Assembly: GCF_016107525.1 (NCBI RefSeq)
Contig: NZ_JABASR010000005.1
Location: 1 to 64,000 of the forward strand
Direction: 5' to 3'
DNA length: 64,000 bases
DNA from: Psychrobacter aquimaris
Lineage (GTDB): Bacteria; Pseudomonadota; Gammaproteobacteria; Pseudomonadales; Moraxellaceae
Shown here one piece after another: positions 20,262-32,939 of the stretch. The notes beneath the pieces are model-generated. The model did not search any database and had not been told where the DNA came from. It worked only from the letters and a program-made list of their open reading frames with translations. Each line of letters starts with the position of its first letter. Position 1 is the stretch's first letter. A program made the translations under genes and the position numbers.

Positions 20262-22601
20262 ATGACAGTACGCAATAACAAGGTAATGATGATGAGCAAC
20301 CGCGTATCTTCTGCTTTTGCTATTTCAGCATTGGCAATCAGCATGGTAGCAGTAAGTAATAGTGCCTATGCCGCACAGCGCATTAACAAGGTTTCTGTAG
20401 TACAAACTGCGCCAGCAGTGACGCAAATGCGCTTGGGATTTGAAGGTTTACCAGTGTTACCTGCTGCTTATCAACTTGATAATCCTAGTCGTTTGGTACT
20501 AGATTTTGAACAAGTGCAAAATGGACTTGCTAGTCGCTTTAATGAATACAATATTGGTATGATTGATCAGGTCACGACGTTAAATAGTGACAGTACCACC
20601 CGCCTGATTGTTGAGCTAAAACAGGCAGGTAACTATACGACGTCGATTGAAGGTAACGATTTACTATTAACCATTACGGATCCTAATCGCCCAGTAATGA
20701 CCAATGACCCGATCCAAGACGTGCTTAATGATAATAATGCGATCACGACGACAGCAGTTGTTACACCGATTGTAGAAACCAGCAGTGCACCGGCAGTCAT
20801 TATAACCAGTGAAAATGTGGTTAAAAGTCAAGTGCCTGCTGATACGATGGTCGTCAGAGTTAACCCATTATTAAGCCCACAACTTGCTGCGTCGCAAGTG
20901 AGTAAGCAATATAGCTACGATGGTCTGAGTGCGGTCAATTTTGCCGCAGGAAATGATGGTGGTGGCAACGTCAGTATCGCACTTACCAATGAAGCCATTC
21001 CAGTTGATGTACAACGTCAAGGCAACAAGTTAGTCGTACGCTTAACGGGTAGCACCGTGCCAAGAAATTTATTGCGCCGTTTGAATATTAATAGTGGTCT
21101 GGTTGATAGCATTGATACTAAAAACCAAGGTCAAAATGGTGTGATTACTATTAATGTCAAAGAGGATTATGAGTATCAGGCTTATCAATCAGGCAATCAG
21201 CTGAATATTAATATCAGAAAGCCTGAGCTACTACGTGAGCCAACACTTGAAGAAAAAGTCTATAGCGGTGAAGCATTATCTATGGAGTTTCAAGATGTTG
21301 AGATTCGCAGTGTCTTAGATATCCTAGCGCAGTTTACGGACATGAATATTGTGGCCAGTGATTCAGTCGCGGGCAATATCACCTTACGCCTTATTAATGT
21401 CCCATGGGATCAGGCGCTGGATATTATTCTAAAGAGTAAGAATCTTGGCAAGCGTGAAAATGGCAATGTTATTTTGGTTGCACCTTCCACCGAACTTGCT
21501 GAGCAGGAAGCACGTGAGCTTGAAGCACAGCAAGCGGTTGAGTCTTTTGCGCCATTACGTACCGAATACATTCGCTTAAGCTATGCAAAAGCGCCAGATG
21601 TTTTGACGCTTATTTCTCAAGGTAGTGGTTCATCGGGTGGCAGCAATTCAAATTCTGCTGATAACAACACCTTATTGTCCAACCGTGGAACGGTAACGGT
21701 GGATGAGCGTACCAATACTTTAATTATTAAAGATGTGGCTGAAAGTATTGAAAATATCCATAAGTTGATTGGTAAAATTGATATTCCAGTCCGTCAGGTC
21801 ATGATTGAAGCGCGTATTGTGAGTGCCACCGATAGCTTTAGTAAAGAGATTGGGGTTCGTTGGGGTATCTTGTCAAATGGTGCAGCCAATAATCGTAATT
21901 TATTGGTTGGTGGTAGTAATCAAACGCTATGGGATTTAAAAGACTTTGATGTAGAAACGACGACGGTAAATGGTCAAACGGTTTCTTATCCTTCATACGA
22001 TATTACTCGTCCTGATAACTTAAACGTTGATTTGGGTGTGGCAAACCCCGCTGGCAGTATTGCTTTTGGCCTACTTAGTATGTCAGATGTGATGCTAGAT
22101 CTTGAATTGTCAGCACTGCAAGCAGATAATCGTGGTGAAGTTATTTCTACGCCGAAGATTTTGACAGCAGACAAGCAAACGGCAAAAGTTTCTTCAGGAA
22201 CACAGATTCCTTATCAAGAAGCATCTGCCAGTGGTGCCACGACGACCAGCTTTAAAGAGGCGGCATTGAGTTTAGAGGCAACGCCAAATATCACCCCAGA
22301 TGGTAAAATTGGTTTGCAATTGTTGATTACTAACGGCACACCGACCATTATTAATAATCAGGTTGCTATTGCTGAAGATTCTATTTCAACCAATGTTATT
22401 GTTGAAGATGGTCAAACAGTTGTGTTGGGCGGTGTCTTCAAAAATCGTACCAACAATGGTGTCGATAAGGTACCTTTCTTAGGAGACCTCCCTTATATTG
22501 GTCGAGCTTTCCGTAAAGATGTGCGTAGTAATTCTAAAGAAGAGTTATTGATATTTGTGACGCCAAAATTAATTAATGACGGTATCAGCCGCTTGGATTA
22601 A
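20262..22601 (+). CDS. pilQ: Type IV pilus secretin PilQ
   Basis: PilQ forms the outer-membrane channel through which the pilus extends. The length is 779 residues. A signal peptide with predicted cleavage after AYA (residue 37) opens the protein. Two AMIN domains, probably peptidoglycan-binding, lie at about 43-145 and 205-315. The secretin N0 domain starts near 335 (GEALSMEFQDVEIRSVLDIL), then an N1 domain with a Ser/Gly/Asn-rich loop. The C-terminal secretin pore has VPFLGDLPYIGRAFR and LLIFVTPKLI. GAGGAA precedes the ATG. A strong terminator ends the operon 24 bases later. Confidence 0.97.
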   Translation: MTVRNNKVMMMSNRVSSAFAISALAISMVAVSNSAYAAQRINKVSVVQTAPAVTQMRLGFEGLPVLPAAYQLDNPSRLVLDFEQVQNGLASRFNEYNIGMIDQVTTLNSDSTTRLIVELKQAGNYTTSIEGNDLLLTITDPNRPVMTNDPIQDVLNDNNAITTTAVVTPIVETSSAPAVIITSENVVKSQVPADTMVVRVNPLLSPQLAASQVSKQYSYDGLSAVNFAAGNDGGGNVSIALTNEAIPVDVQRQGNKLVVRLTGSTVPRNLLRRLNINSGLVDSIDTKNQGQNGVITINVKEDYEYQAYQSGNQLNINIRKPELLREPTLEEKVYSGEALSMEFQDVEIRSVLDILAQFTDMNIVASDSVAGNITLRLINVPWDQALDIILKSKNLGKRENGNVILVAPSTELAEQEARELEAQQAVESFAPLRTEYIRLSYAKAPDVLTLISQGSGSSGGSNSNSADNNTLLSNRGTVTVDERTNTLIIKDVAESIENIHKLIGKIDIPVRQVMIEARIVSATDSFSKEIGVRWGILSNGAANNRNLLVGGSNQTLWDLKDFDVETTTVNGQTVSYPSYDITRPDNLNVDLGVANPAGSIAFGLLSMSDVMLDLELSALQADNRGEVISTPKILTADKQTAKVSSGTQIPYQEASASGATTTSFKEAALSLEATPNITPDGKIGLQLLITNGTPTIINNQVAIAEDSISTNVIVEDGQTVVLGGVFKNRTNNGVDKVPFLGDLPYIGRAFRKDVRSNSKEELLIFVTPKLINDGISRLD

Positions 22602-22625
22602 TCCTTTATTGATTGGTTTTCGCTT

Positions 22626-22657
22626 AAAAAAAGCAAGCATCAACGCTTGCTTTTTTT
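22626..22657 (+). terminator. Terminator of the pilMNOPQ operon
   Basis: Perfect stem AAAAAAAGCAAGC / GCTTGCTTTTTTT with a 6-base loop and T run. Confidence 0.9.
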
Positions 22658-22755
22658 GTGGGAAAATTTTGAGATTTACTAACAATAATCAACGCTCATT
22701 ACTAGCCAGAATATCAATGACGTTGTATCATAGGTAATTTAGCTGAGTAAGTGTT

Positions 22756-23316
22756 ATGGTGGAGGAATTGCCGTCGGTATTTTTAGTAGGGCCGATGGGA
22801 GCAGGGAAGACGACAATCGGTAAACTGCTGGCTAAGCAGTTGGGTCGCACCTTTGTAGACAGCGATTGGTACATTGAATCGCAGACAGGGGCTGACATTG
22901 CTTGGATATTCGCTAAAGAAGGTGAAGCGGGCTTCCGTGAGCGTGAAACGCGCGCCATCGATGAGTTGACTCAAAAAGACCAAATCGTCTTAGCGACCGG
23001 TGGTGGCGCTGTGATGTGTGCTGAAAACAGAGCGTTTTTGCAGCAGCGCGGTATCGTTGTTTATTTGAATGCTCCAGTTGATGTGCAAATGGCTCGCACG
23101 GCTAAAGACAAATCACGACCACTATTACAACAGCCAAATCCTAGAAAAATCTTGCAAGATTTATATAGCACCCGTGATCCCTTATATCGCCAAGTCGCCC
23201 ATATCATCATGCCCACCGGTCATACTTACCCCCGTCATATGGTTAATCAGCTTTTACAGCAATTAGAGACGTTGACTGACAGCACTGCCACAGCAGCAGA
23301 ACATAAAGAAAATTAA
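22756..23316 (+). CDS. aroK: Shikimate kinase
   Basis: AroK phosphorylates shikimate at the 3-hydroxyl with ATP in the cytoplasmic chorismate pathway. It has 186 residues. The P-loop GPMGAGKTTIGK lies at residues 12-23. The shikimate-binding region shows DSDWYIE and FRERETRAIDEL, and the conserved ATGGGAVM follows. LID region: RTAKDKSRPLL. The ATG at 22756 has only a weak site, GAGTAAG. aroB is next, 123 bases on, as in most gammaproteobacteria. A C-terminal tail of about 15 polar residues is not part of the fold. Confidence 0.96.
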   Translation: MVEELPSVFLVGPMGAGKTTIGKLLAKQLGRTFVDSDWYIESQTGADIAWIFAKEGEAGFRERETRAIDELTQKDQIVLATGGGAVMCAENRAFLQQRGIVVYLNAPVDVQMARTAKDKSRPLLQQPNPRKILQDLYSTRDPLYRQVAHIIMPTGHTYPRHMVNQLLQQLETLTDSTATAAEHKEN

Positions 23317-23439
23317 CCTTAAATAATGAAAAATTCTATTAGCGCATGTCTTCATTGTAAACATGGCGATAAAAATCAGGACATGCCCTAGTTACGCTTA
23401 GCTACTGTTATCTCATTCAAAATGCTTAGGGAGTATTTA

Positions 23440-24549
23440 ATGGCAACGCCACTGTTTCATGACGGTTTAACGGTTCATACGCAAAGTCATGACTATCCAA
23501 TCGTCATTACTGAGAAAACAGCGATAGAGCACAACAGTATGGCAAAGCAGGTCGCACCCTATATTCGTGGTCGCCAAGTATTGATTGTCACTAACGATAC
23601 TGTTGCGCCTTTATACCTAAGCGCTTTAGAGAAAGAGTTAACAGAGCAGTTCACTGTGCACGTTTGCGTATTGCCAGATGGTGAACAATATAAAAACCAG
23701 AGCAGTATCAATAAAATTTATGATGTATTGATGGCCGAACATTTCAATCGTGATGTCACGCTTATAGCCTTGGGTGGCGGCGTTGTGGGCGATATGACGG
23801 GCTTTGCTGCAGCAAGCTTTATGCGTGGTGTGAATTTTATTCAGATTCCAACCACGCTACTGTCGCAAGTGGATTCGAGCGTTGGTGGTAAGACGGGTAT
23901 CAACCACCCTCAAGGTAAAAATATGATTGGCGCTTTTTGGCAGCCACAAATGGTCCTTGCAGACATGAGTACCCTCAATACTTTGCCAGCGCGTGAATTG
24001 TCAGCAGGGTTAGCTGAGGTCATTAAATACGCGCTCATTATGGATATCACGTTTTTAGATTGGCTAGAGGTCAATCTGCCGGCGATGATGGATTTGGATT
24101 TGGCGGTACTTGGTGATGCCGTAAAACGCTGCTGTCAGTATAAAGCTGATATCGTTGCGCAAGATGAAAGAGAGTCAGGCATGCGAGCATTGTTAAACTT
24201 CGGTCATACTTTCGGCCATGTCATTGAGACACATGAAGGCTATGGTAATTGGTTACACGGTGAGGCAGTCGCTGCTGGTATGGTACAAGCGGCAGAGTTA
24301 TCACAAAAAATGGGTTGGCTAACGGTCGAGGACGTTGCTCGTATTAAACGTATTTTAACCTTGGCAAATTTGCCTATCACACCGCCACGCATTGATACAC
24401 AAACGGCGCTGAGCTTGATGGGACATGATAAAAAAGTCAAACACGGACAAATCCGCCTTATTTTGTTAAAATCGCTGGGTCAGGCCGTATTGACCAATGA
24501 TTTTGATGACGAGCTTTTGCATGCGGTATTGTCAGAGCACAGCGTATAA
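23440..24549 (+). CDS. aroB: 3-dehydroquinate synthase
   Basis: AroB converts DAHP to 3-dehydroquinate using NAD and a metal ion. I choose ATG 23440 (369 residues) because TAGGGAG lies 6 bases before it. An ATG at 23422 would add six residues that encode this very ribosome site. The NAD-binding segment is [17 protein letters not shown]. The substrate and metal residues lie in [38 protein letters not shown] and [11 protein letters not shown]. Probably cotranscribed with aroK. A SPOR-domain gene follows. Confidence 0.96.
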   Translation: MATPLFHDGLTVHTQSHDYPIVITEKTAIEHNSMAKQVAPYIRGRQVLIVTNDTVAPLYLSALEKELTEQFTVHVCVLPDGEQYKNQSSINKIYDVLMAEHFNRDVTLIALGGGVVGDMTGFAAASFMRGVNFIQIPTTLLSQVDSSVGGKTGINHPQGKNMIGAFWQPQMVLADMSTLNTLPARELSAGLAEVIKYALIMDITFLDWLEVNLPAMMDLDLAVLGDAVKRCCQYKADIVAQDERESGMRALLNFGHTFGHVIETHEGYGNWLHGEAVAAGMVQAAELSQKMGWLTVEDVARIKRILTLANLPITPPRIDTQTALSLMGHDKKVKHGQIRLILLKSLGQAVLTNDFDDELLHAVLSEHSV

Positions 24550-24679
24550 TGTCTCAAAGCTTTAGCGCTCAAGAATGCTCACTGAACTCAATGGTTTAAA
24601 GCAGACTGGCTCGTCGCAATTTTACTTGACTGCGCATCTCTTGAATGCGGTCAACTTTATTTTTACCAAGGATACTTCC

Positions 24680-25753
24680 ATGGCAGCTTCAAGATCAACG
24701 CCGCGTACCGCTAGCCAATCATATCGCCGTCAAGCATTGATTTGGCTGATAATGACCTTGCTGTTGGGTGTGGTTACGGCTCTGATTTGGATGTTTAGTC
24801 AAACACCAGCGATGGGTGCAAAAATTGAAAATGCCCCAATATCGCCACCGCAAACCATAAGTACTGTGCTTGAACAGCCCTTGAAAATTGAGTCGTTACA
24901 CGAGCTTGATACCGACGTGCAGCCTATTAGTTTTGATACGACGGTGCGTGATTTGCGAAATTATCCGGCTGAGTTTAAAGACAAACGTTATTTGTTAGCG
25001 AACAAAGGCAAATGGACAGTGCAGGTTATGAATGTCGCTGAAAATGATGTAATTGCCAGTTATCTAGAAGGCCGCGCCGACCGCGATAAATTTGCTTATT
25101 TCCGTTATCTTGACGATGAAAACCAAGTACGTTATATGCTGACTTATGGCATCATGAGCAGCCCACAAGAAGCTGTCGGCGCAGCAAAACTGATAGACTT
25201 TAAGTTGCCTAATAATGTGCGTGTGTTACCAGAAGAGATCAATCGCTATGTCGCTATTATCGATAACTATGAACGCCCTGATCCGGTTAAAGATTTGAGC
25301 ACCAGACGTACACGTTCTGTTGATTTAAAACCGACTAAGCGCGAAGTGCCAGTACGCCAGACACTGCCAGAAGCTGACAGTACTGACCGCGGTAGCCAAG
25401 AAACTGCCAGTAACCGCGACAGTGAAAGTATTCGTCAGTTAGCGGATACCTCTGCTACGTTATCGGTGACTGAAGAACGGATCGTTGGCAATGAAGAGCA
25501 AGTCTCATCTGCTACAGCTTCTAAAAATGATGGTAGCGCGAGTAAACCTGAGCAAGATAATAAAAAATCAGCGACATCAGGTACTGAGAACGGCATTAAA
25601 AGCCCTCCCGTAGTCCCAACACCCAAGCCGCCAAGTAGTAGTACCAGTAGCACAAATTCTGGCGCAAACGCTACTAGCAAGAATGCCAATAGCAATCCTC
25701 CTAAGAGCAACAACGACAGCATAAAAACGCTGATAGAAGACAAAAGTAATTAG
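24680..25753 (+). CDS. SPOR-domain-like membrane protein (DamX-type position)
   Basis: A bitopic membrane protein of 357 residues from ATG 24680, which has AAGGA upstream; the open frame extends 35 codons further up without a ribosome site or family match. A short basic cytoplasmic head, one membrane helix at about 18-38 and a periplasmic region follow. Residues of about 108-185 (GKWTVQVMNVAENDVIASYL ... then RYMLTYGIMSSPQEA) look like a SPOR domain, which binds denuded glycan strands at the division septum. The last 140 residues are low-complexity Ser/Asn/Lys. In enterobacteria the SPOR protein DamX also follows aroKB, which supports a cell-division role. SPOR assignment is by eye. Confidence 0.7.
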   Translation: MAASRSTPRTASQSYRRQALIWLIMTLLLGVVTALIWMFSQTPAMGAKIENAPISPPQTISTVLEQPLKIESLHELDTDVQPISFDTTVRDLRNYPAEFKDKRYLLANKGKWTVQVMNVAENDVIASYLEGRADRDKFAYFRYLDDENQVRYMLTYGIMSSPQEAVGAAKLIDFKLPNNVRVLPEEINRYVAIIDNYERPDPVKDLSTRRTRSVDLKPTKREVPVRQTLPEADSTDRGSQETASNRDSESIRQLADTSATLSVTEERIVGNEEQVSSATASKNDGSASKPEQDNKKSATSGTENGIKSPPVVPTPKPPSSSTSSTNSGANATSKNANSNPPKSNNDSIKTLIEDKSN

Positions 25754-25819
25754 AGCGTGTTTGCTCTTCGACCATATCATTGATGGTTGTGATGAGCTCG
25801 TTACCACTATGATTGACAG

Positions 25820-25853
25820 AAACCCACTAACAAGCTGGTTGGTGGGTTTTTTT
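25820..25853 (+). terminator. Terminator of the aroKB-SPOR unit
   Basis: AACCCACTAAC and GTTGGTGGGTT pair with one G-U, then a T run. A short loop AAGCTG separates them. Confidence 0.85.
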
Positions 25854-26655
25854 GTGGGGCATCATAAAGTAGGTTGTTAGCGCCAAAAATATATATTCAG
25901 ACGGAGCGAACCTTGATCAATCCTCTTAATTAAGCCTTGTCATCAATACTATGTATCAAAATTTGCATAAAATATTTAGTCATCCTATAACCAATAGTAA
26001 TAAGTTCTCTTACAAAATATGGTTGATGAATCGATAGAAAAGACTAGATTTTTTGCCCATCATTAACTAATATAACTGTGGGCGACGTTCTGTATAGTTA
26101 TCGTAAAAACTGTTTTTCAACGATAAATTGGTAAGCTTTTATCATTTAAAAGATACATTACTAAAACTTATTTTCTTAAGCGCGGCCAGTTGTCATGTAT
26201 AGTTAAGCTATCGCAAGTGGCGCAACCTCTCTTATTATTGCTCTCTTTAGAGTGAATGAAGCGCTTGAGTACAGAGCGTCAGATATTCAAAGTTAATCAA
26301 ATGCAAGATTATTAAATGCTTAATCAATCAGCCCTAATTGCTAGGTATGGTTTGATAACAAGCGACACTCAAGATAGCGACATTGCGTTATTGATAGTGG
26401 GCATACAGGGCCGTATGTCATTGCCAAGGGCAACCGCTTACTGTCTGTTAATATATTAATGATCTGTTAAGACATCATCCAATGACTGGGAGGGTCAGGA
26501 TTTCACCTTACTCTCAAAGTATGATGTCTATGAGCCTCACGCCATTTATTAATTCGGATATACGAATATTAATTATCAGCCCGTTCTGCTTACGGTCTTC
26601 AGTTTATGATCTGCATTGGATGCATAAATTGCCCGTTCACTTAAAAGGACTAGCC
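25854..26655 (+). other. Long non-coding region before gltB
   Basis: About 800 AT-rich bases with no convincing gene. A 47-codon ORF at 26316 has no ribosome site. A weak promoter-like pair TTGATA (26391) - 17 bases - TATGTC (26414) and an imperfect AT-rich inverted repeat around ATTCG/CGAAT (26547-26575) are the only signals seen. A long leader, nitrogen-responsive operators or a small RNA could hide here. Confidence 0.4.
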
Positions 26656-29600
26656 ATGTCAATGATTTCCTCGCAAACCCACCTGGCCACGCCAGATGAC
26701 TTTTCTGATAATTGTGGTTTTGGTTTGATCGCTCATATTGAGGGACAAGCCAGCCATGATTTGGTAAAAACTGCTATTCATAGTCTAAGCTGTATGACCC
26801 ATCGCGGCGGTGTTGCTGCTGACGGTAGAACGGGTGATGGTTGTGGTCTACTACTGGCGACGCCTATTGAGTTTTTCAGAAATATTGCTGCTGAGCAAGG
26901 GTTCGCTATTGCTGACAACTTTGCGGTTGGTATGGTCTTTGTCAATGTAGATGAAACAAAAGCCCGTGATAGCCAGCAAGTGCTAAGCGATGAGATTGTC
27001 GCCCAAGGATTAGAAGTTGCTGGTTGGCGTGATGTACCGCTTGATTTGAGCATCGTTGGTGACATTGGCCGTGAGACCTTACCTGACTTTAAGCAAGTGT
27101 TTGTCAACGCACCTGATGATTTGGCAGCGGACGACTTTAACCGTAAACTGTTTGTCGCACGCAAAAAAGCAGAGCAGCGCTTGGCTGATGATGAGCTGTT
27201 TTATGTGTGCTCATTGAGCTGTCAGACGATTATTTATAAAGGTTTGGTGATGCCATCAGACTTACCAGCATTTTTCTTAGATTTACAAGATGAGCGTTTG
27301 GCATCGCATATCGTGGTATTTCATCAGCGTTTCTCCACCAATACCTTGCCGCGCTGGCCATTGGCACAGCCGTTTCGTTATCTTGCCCACAATGGCGAGC
27401 TGAATACCATCACAGGCAATCGCAATTGGTCTGAAGCACGGACGCCAAAACTAAAATCAGACAAACTGCCCAATCTGAATGAATTAACGCCATTGGTTAA
27501 CAGTACTGGCTCTGACTCATCAAGCCTAGATAATATGTTAGAAGTCCTCATGTCCGGCGGTATGAATCTATTCCATGCGATGTCGATTCTCGTGCCACCC
27601 GCTTGGCAGAATGTCGATAGCATGGATATGGATTTACGCGCTTTTTATGAGTTTTATTCGCAGCACATGGAAGCGTGGGACGGACCAGCAGGTTTGGTGA
27701 TTCAAGATGGACGCTATGCAGTCTGTATGCTTGATCGCAATGGTCTGCGCCCATCGCGTTGGGTAACCACTAAAAACGGCTATATAACCGTTGCCTCTGA
27801 AGTTGGGGTGTGGGATTACGAGCCACAAGATGTATTGGCGAAAGGTCGCGTTGGGCCTGGTCAGATGCTGGTGATTGATACGTTGACCGGCCAAATTCTA
27901 GATACTACTGCCATTGCAACCTTACTGAAAACAGCTCATCCATATCGCAAATGGTTACGTGAAGAAGCCACTCGTATCCGTGACAATGAGCGCTTAGAAG
28001 AGACTCTAGCAACGCAAGCTTGCCGCGGCGATAAGCTCAAAGCATTGCAAAAAATGTATCATATTACCAATGAAGAACGTACTGAGATTATCCGCCCCAA
28101 TGCCGAAAATGGTCAAGAGCCCGTTGGTTCAATGGGTGATGATACGCCCATGGCAGTGCTATCGCAGCAAATCCGCCATGTCGGCGACTTTTTCCGTCAG
28201 CAGTTTGCACAGGTGACCAATCCACCGATTGATCCATTGCGTGAATCTATCGTGATGTCATTGCAGACCTGCCTCGGCGCTGAAACTAACGTGTTTGCGC
28301 CATCAGCGCGCGATGCACACCGTATTATTTTGTCATCGCCCGTACTGTCAGCCAGCAAGATGCAGCAGCTTGAGACCTTGGGTGATCCAGCCTTTAAGAT
28401 GGCACGTATTGATTTAAACTATGAGCGCAGCCTTGAGTTGTCAGAAGCCATCAGTGCTATCTGCGAGCAAGTGGCTAACAGCATCCGAGCTGGTCACACT
28501 TTGATTGTGTTGTCTGATAAAGACATCGATGCCGATAAAGTACCAGCCAATGCCATCATGGTAACAGGTGCGGTGCATCATTATTTAATTGGTCAAGGCA
28601 TTCGTACCGATGCTAATTTGATCATTGAGACTGGTTTGGCACGCGATTCGCATCAAGTGGCAGTATTGATTGGCTTTGGTGCGACCTGTGTTTATCCCTA
28701 CTTGGCTTATGATGTTATTGATGATTTGGTCGCGACTGGTGAGCTGCTTGGTGATCCGATCCAAGCACGGGTTAATTTCCGTAAAGGCTTAGACAAAGGG
28801 TTGCTAAAAATCTTATCAAAAATGGGCATATCGACTATTGTCTCTTATCGCGGCGCCCAGTTGTTTGAAGCAGTGGGTCTCTCTGAAGAAGTGGTGAGCC
28901 TGTGTTTCAAAGGCGTGCAGAGTCGTATTAAAGGTGCTACCTTTGCAGACTTAGCTGCCGATCAAGCACAATTAGCGGCGAATGCCTTCAAGCGCCGCGC
29001 ACCACTAGATCAAGGTGGCTTGCTGAAATTTGTCTTTAATAAAGAATATCATGCCTTTAATCCAGACGTGATCAACAGCTTGCATACCGCCGTACGCACG
29101 GGCGATTATGATAATTATCGTAATTATGCCAACTTAGTGAATAGCCGTCCGGTTGCCACCTTGCGTGACTTATTGCAATTAAAAACAGATAATCCGATTG
29201 ATGTTAATGACGTAGAGGATATCTCAGCAATTTTGAAGCGCTTTGACTCGGCGGGCATGTCGTTAGGGGCATTGTCACCCGAAGCCCATGAAGCGATTGC
29301 CATGGCGATGAATACCATCGGCGGGCGTTCAAACTCTGGTGAAGGCGGGGAAGATCCAGTACGTTATGGCACGCTGCGCAACTCGAAAATTAAGCAAATT
29401 GCCTCGGGTCGTTTTGGCGTAACACCTGCGTATCTTCGCTCGGCCGAAGTGATGCAGATTAAAGTCGCACAGGGTGCCAAGCCAGGTGAGGGTGGTCAGC
29501 TGCCGGGTGGTAAGGTCAATGCTTTGATTGCGCGCTTACGTTATTCGGTACCGGGTGTGACGTTGATTTCACCGCCACCGCATCATGATATTTATTCTAT

Positions 29601-31119
29601 CGAAGATTTAGCACAGCTGATTTTTGATTTAAAGCAGGTCAATCCTGATGCCTTGGTATCGGTAAAACTGGTATCACGTCCGGGCGTTGGTACTATCGCG
29701 ACCGGCGTGGCAAAAGCTTATGCCGACTTAATCACTATCTCAGGCTATGATGGTGGTACAGCAGCCTCTCCGCTGTCCTCTATCCATCATGCAGGCTCAC
29801 CATGGGAGCTAGGACTTGCTGAAACCCATCAATCGCTACGAGTGAATGGACTGCGTGATAAAGTACGAGTGCAAACTGATGGCGGTTTAAAGACTGGTCT
29901 TGATGTGGTTAAAGCCGCTATCCTTGGGGCAGAAAGCTTTGGCTTTGGTACCACGCCGATGATTGCGGTTGGTTGTAAATACCTACGTATTTGCCATCTT
30001 AATAATTGCCCGACTGGGGTTGCGACGCAAAAAGCCAAGCTACGTGATGAGCATTTCATTGGCGAAGCGGAGATGTTGATTAACTTCTTCAAATTTGTAG
30101 CAACTGAAACACGCGAATGGCTCGCCGCCCTTGGTGTGCGTAGTATGGAAGAGTTGGTCGGACGTACTGACTTGCTTGAAGTATTAGAAGGCAACACGGA
30201 TAAACAGCGTCATTTGGATTTAACGCCATTATTATTTAGCCATCCTGCCAGTAGTGGTAAAGCCCAAACCTGTCAGGTAGAGCGTAATGAGCCGTTTGAT
30301 AAAGGCTTGCTCGCTGAACAGATGATTAGTGATATGCTGCTCAATATTCGTCAAGGCAATGGCGGTGATTATAGCTATTATGTCGGTAACTGTGATCGCT
30401 CTATCGGCGCGCGTATCTCTGGTGAGATTGCACAAGTATGGGGCAACCTTGGCATGAGTGATATGCCAATTAAGCTGCATCTGACTGGTACTGCTGGGCA
30501 GAGTTTAGGCGTCTGGAATGCAGGTGGTCTAAATATTGAGCTAGAAGGCGATGCCAATGATTATGTCGGTAAAGGCATGGCTGGCGGTGAGATTGTCATT
30601 TATCCACCAAAAGACTCAAGCTTTACGGCGCAAGAGACAGCCATCATTGGTAATACCTGCTTATATGGCGCAACGGGTGGTAAATTGTATGCAGCTGGTA
30701 CCGCTGGCGAGCGCTTTGGGGTGCGTAACTCTGGCGCGCACGCAGTCATCGAAGGCACAGGCGATCATTGCTGTGAATATATGACAGGCGGTATTGTCAC
30801 TATTCTTGGACGTACGGGCCTCAACTTTGGCGCAGGCATGACAGGTGGTTTCGCTTATGTACTTGATATGGAAGGTGATTTCTTTGACCGTTGTAACCAT
30901 GAGCTGATCGATCTTAACCGTATCTCAAGTGAGCAAACTGAGGAACACCGTATTCATTTGCAGCAAGTGATTGAAGCGCATGTTAATAAAACAGGCAGCG
31001 CATGGGGTCAAACGATATTGGCTGACTTTGAACACTATGTTCGTAAGTTTTACTTGGTGAAGCCTAAAGCGGCAAACATTGCGAGCCTTCTCAAAACCAC
31101 CATGGCTGACCCACAATAG
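26656..31119 (+). CDS. gltB: Glutamate synthase (NADPH) large subunit
   Basis: GltB makes two glutamates from glutamine and 2-oxoglutarate, taking electrons from GltD. I start it at ATG 26656 (1487 residues) behind AAAAGGAC; the open frame runs 58 codons further up without support. The nucleophile is Cys20 in [10 protein letters not shown], so a 19-residue propeptide would be removed. The amidotransferase domain has [17 protein letters not shown]. The FMN/synthase domain contains [20 protein letters not shown]. The 3Fe-4S cysteines are in [19 protein letters not shown] (about residue 1105). The C-terminal beta-helix (GXXG repeats) follows. gltD comes 179 bases later. Confidence 0.98.
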   Translation: MSMISSQTHLATPDDFSDNCGFGLIAHIEGQASHDLVKTAIHSLSCMTHRGGVAADGRTGDGCGLLLATPIEFFRNIAAEQGFAIADNFAVGMVFVNVDETKARDSQQVLSDEIVAQGLEVAGWRDVPLDLSIVGDIGRETLPDFKQVFVNAPDDLAADDFNRKLFVARKKAEQRLADDELFYVCSLSCQTIIYKGLVMPSDLPAFFLDLQDERLASHIVVFHQRFSTNTLPRWPLAQPFRYLAHNGELNTITGNRNWSEARTPKLKSDKLPNLNELTPLVNSTGSDSSSLDNMLEVLMSGGMNLFHAMSILVPPAWQNVDSMDMDLRAFYEFYSQHMEAWDGPAGLVIQDGRYAVCMLDRNGLRPSRWVTTKNGYITVASEVGVWDYEPQDVLAKGRVGPGQMLVIDTLTGQILDTTAIATLLKTAHPYRKWLREEATRIRDNERLEETLATQACRGDKLKALQKMYHITNEERTEIIRPNAENGQEPVGSMGDDTPMAVLSQQIRHVGDFFRQQFAQVTNPPIDPLRESIVMSLQTCLGAETNVFAPSARDAHRIILSSPVLSASKMQQLETLGDPAFKMARIDLNYERSLELSEAISAICEQVANSIRAGHTLIVLSDKDIDADKVPANAIMVTGAVHHYLIGQGIRTDANLIIETGLARDSHQVAVLIGFGATCVYPYLAYDVIDDLVATGELLGDPIQARVNFRKGLDKGLLKILSKMGISTIVSYRGAQLFEAVGLSEEVVSLCFKGVQSRIKGATFADLAADQAQLAANAFKRRAPLDQGGLLKFVFNKEYHAFNPDVINSLHTAVRTGDYDNYRNYANLVNSRPVATLRDLLQLKTDNPIDVNDVEDISAILKRFDSAGMSLGALSPEAHEAIAMAMNTIGGRSNSGEGGEDPVRYGTLRNSKIKQIASGRFGVTPAYLRSAEVMQIKVAQGAKPGEGGQLPGGKVNALIARLRYSVPGVTLISPPPHHDIYSIEDLAQLIFDLKQVNPDALVSVKLVSRPGVGTIATGVAKAYADLITISGYDGGTAASPLSSIHHAGSPWELGLAETHQSLRVNGLRDKVRVQTDGGLKTGLDVVKAAILGAESFGFGTTPMIAVGCKYLRICHLNNCPTGVATQKAKLRDEHFIGEAEMLINFFKFVATETREWLAALGVRSMEELVGRTDLLEVLEGNTDKQRHLDLTPLLFSHPASSGKAQTCQVERNEPFDKGLLAEQMISDMLLNIRQGNGGDYSYYVGNCDRSIGARISGEIAQVWGNLGMSDMPIKLHLTGTAGQSLGVWNAGGLNIELEGDANDYVGKGMAGGEIVIYPPKDSSFTAQETAIIGNTCLYGATGGKLYAAGTAGERFGVRNSGAHAVIEGTGDHCCEYMTGGIVTILGRTGLNFGAGMTGGFAYVLDMEGDFFDRCNHELIDLNRISSEQTEEHRIHLQQVIEAHVNKTGSAWGQTILADFEHYVRKFYLVKPKAANIASLLKTTMADPQ

Positions 31120-31286
31120 CTTTGCTTGGATTATCCAATGTTCCGCTTTTAAAAACCTTTTAACTCAGAGGTTTTCAGCAGGTAAGTGACAGCAATGAAT
31201 GAATCTCTTAATTTTGCGATACAAGAGACATCGTTGACTGTCACCGCCCACTTTAAAAAAGCTTGATATAAAAAGCCTCATATTAA

Positions 31287-32720
<1,434 letters not shown>

Positions 32721-32760
32721 TTGGTTTATATCCAGTTATTAACAGTCCTATTTCAATCTC

Positions 32761-32801
32761 AAACGTCTTTTGCCTTGTAACAGGCAAGAGACGTTTTTTT
32801 T
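32761..32801 (+). terminator. Terminator of gltBD
   Basis: 15-bp stem AAACGTCTTTTGCCT / AGGCAAGAGACGTTT with one G-U pair, 6-base loop and T run. Its central 30 bases align without gaps to the terminator in front of the second FUSC gene (23 of 30 identical). Confidence 0.9.
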
Positions 32802-32939
32802 AATAGCTGGCTATTTTTAGCCCATTTAGTTGCTTTCGTTCAGATTTAGGACGCGCCCTAAGAAACCGTTAGTATTTTACATCTACCATATTATCTATAT
32901 GCTTTAATGCTATTATTCAATTAAAAAGAGTATCTATGC

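Noticed and set aside
26218-26241. Sigma54 promoter before gltB
   Set aside because: TGGC and TTGC are present but the spacing is about 10 bases too long.
26316-26459. 47-codon ORF in the gltB upstream gap
   Set aside because: No ribosome site and no recognisable sequence.
26482-26655. 58-codon extension of GltB
   Set aside because: The nucleophile Cys would lie far from the N-terminus, and the ATG at 26656 has the ribosome site.
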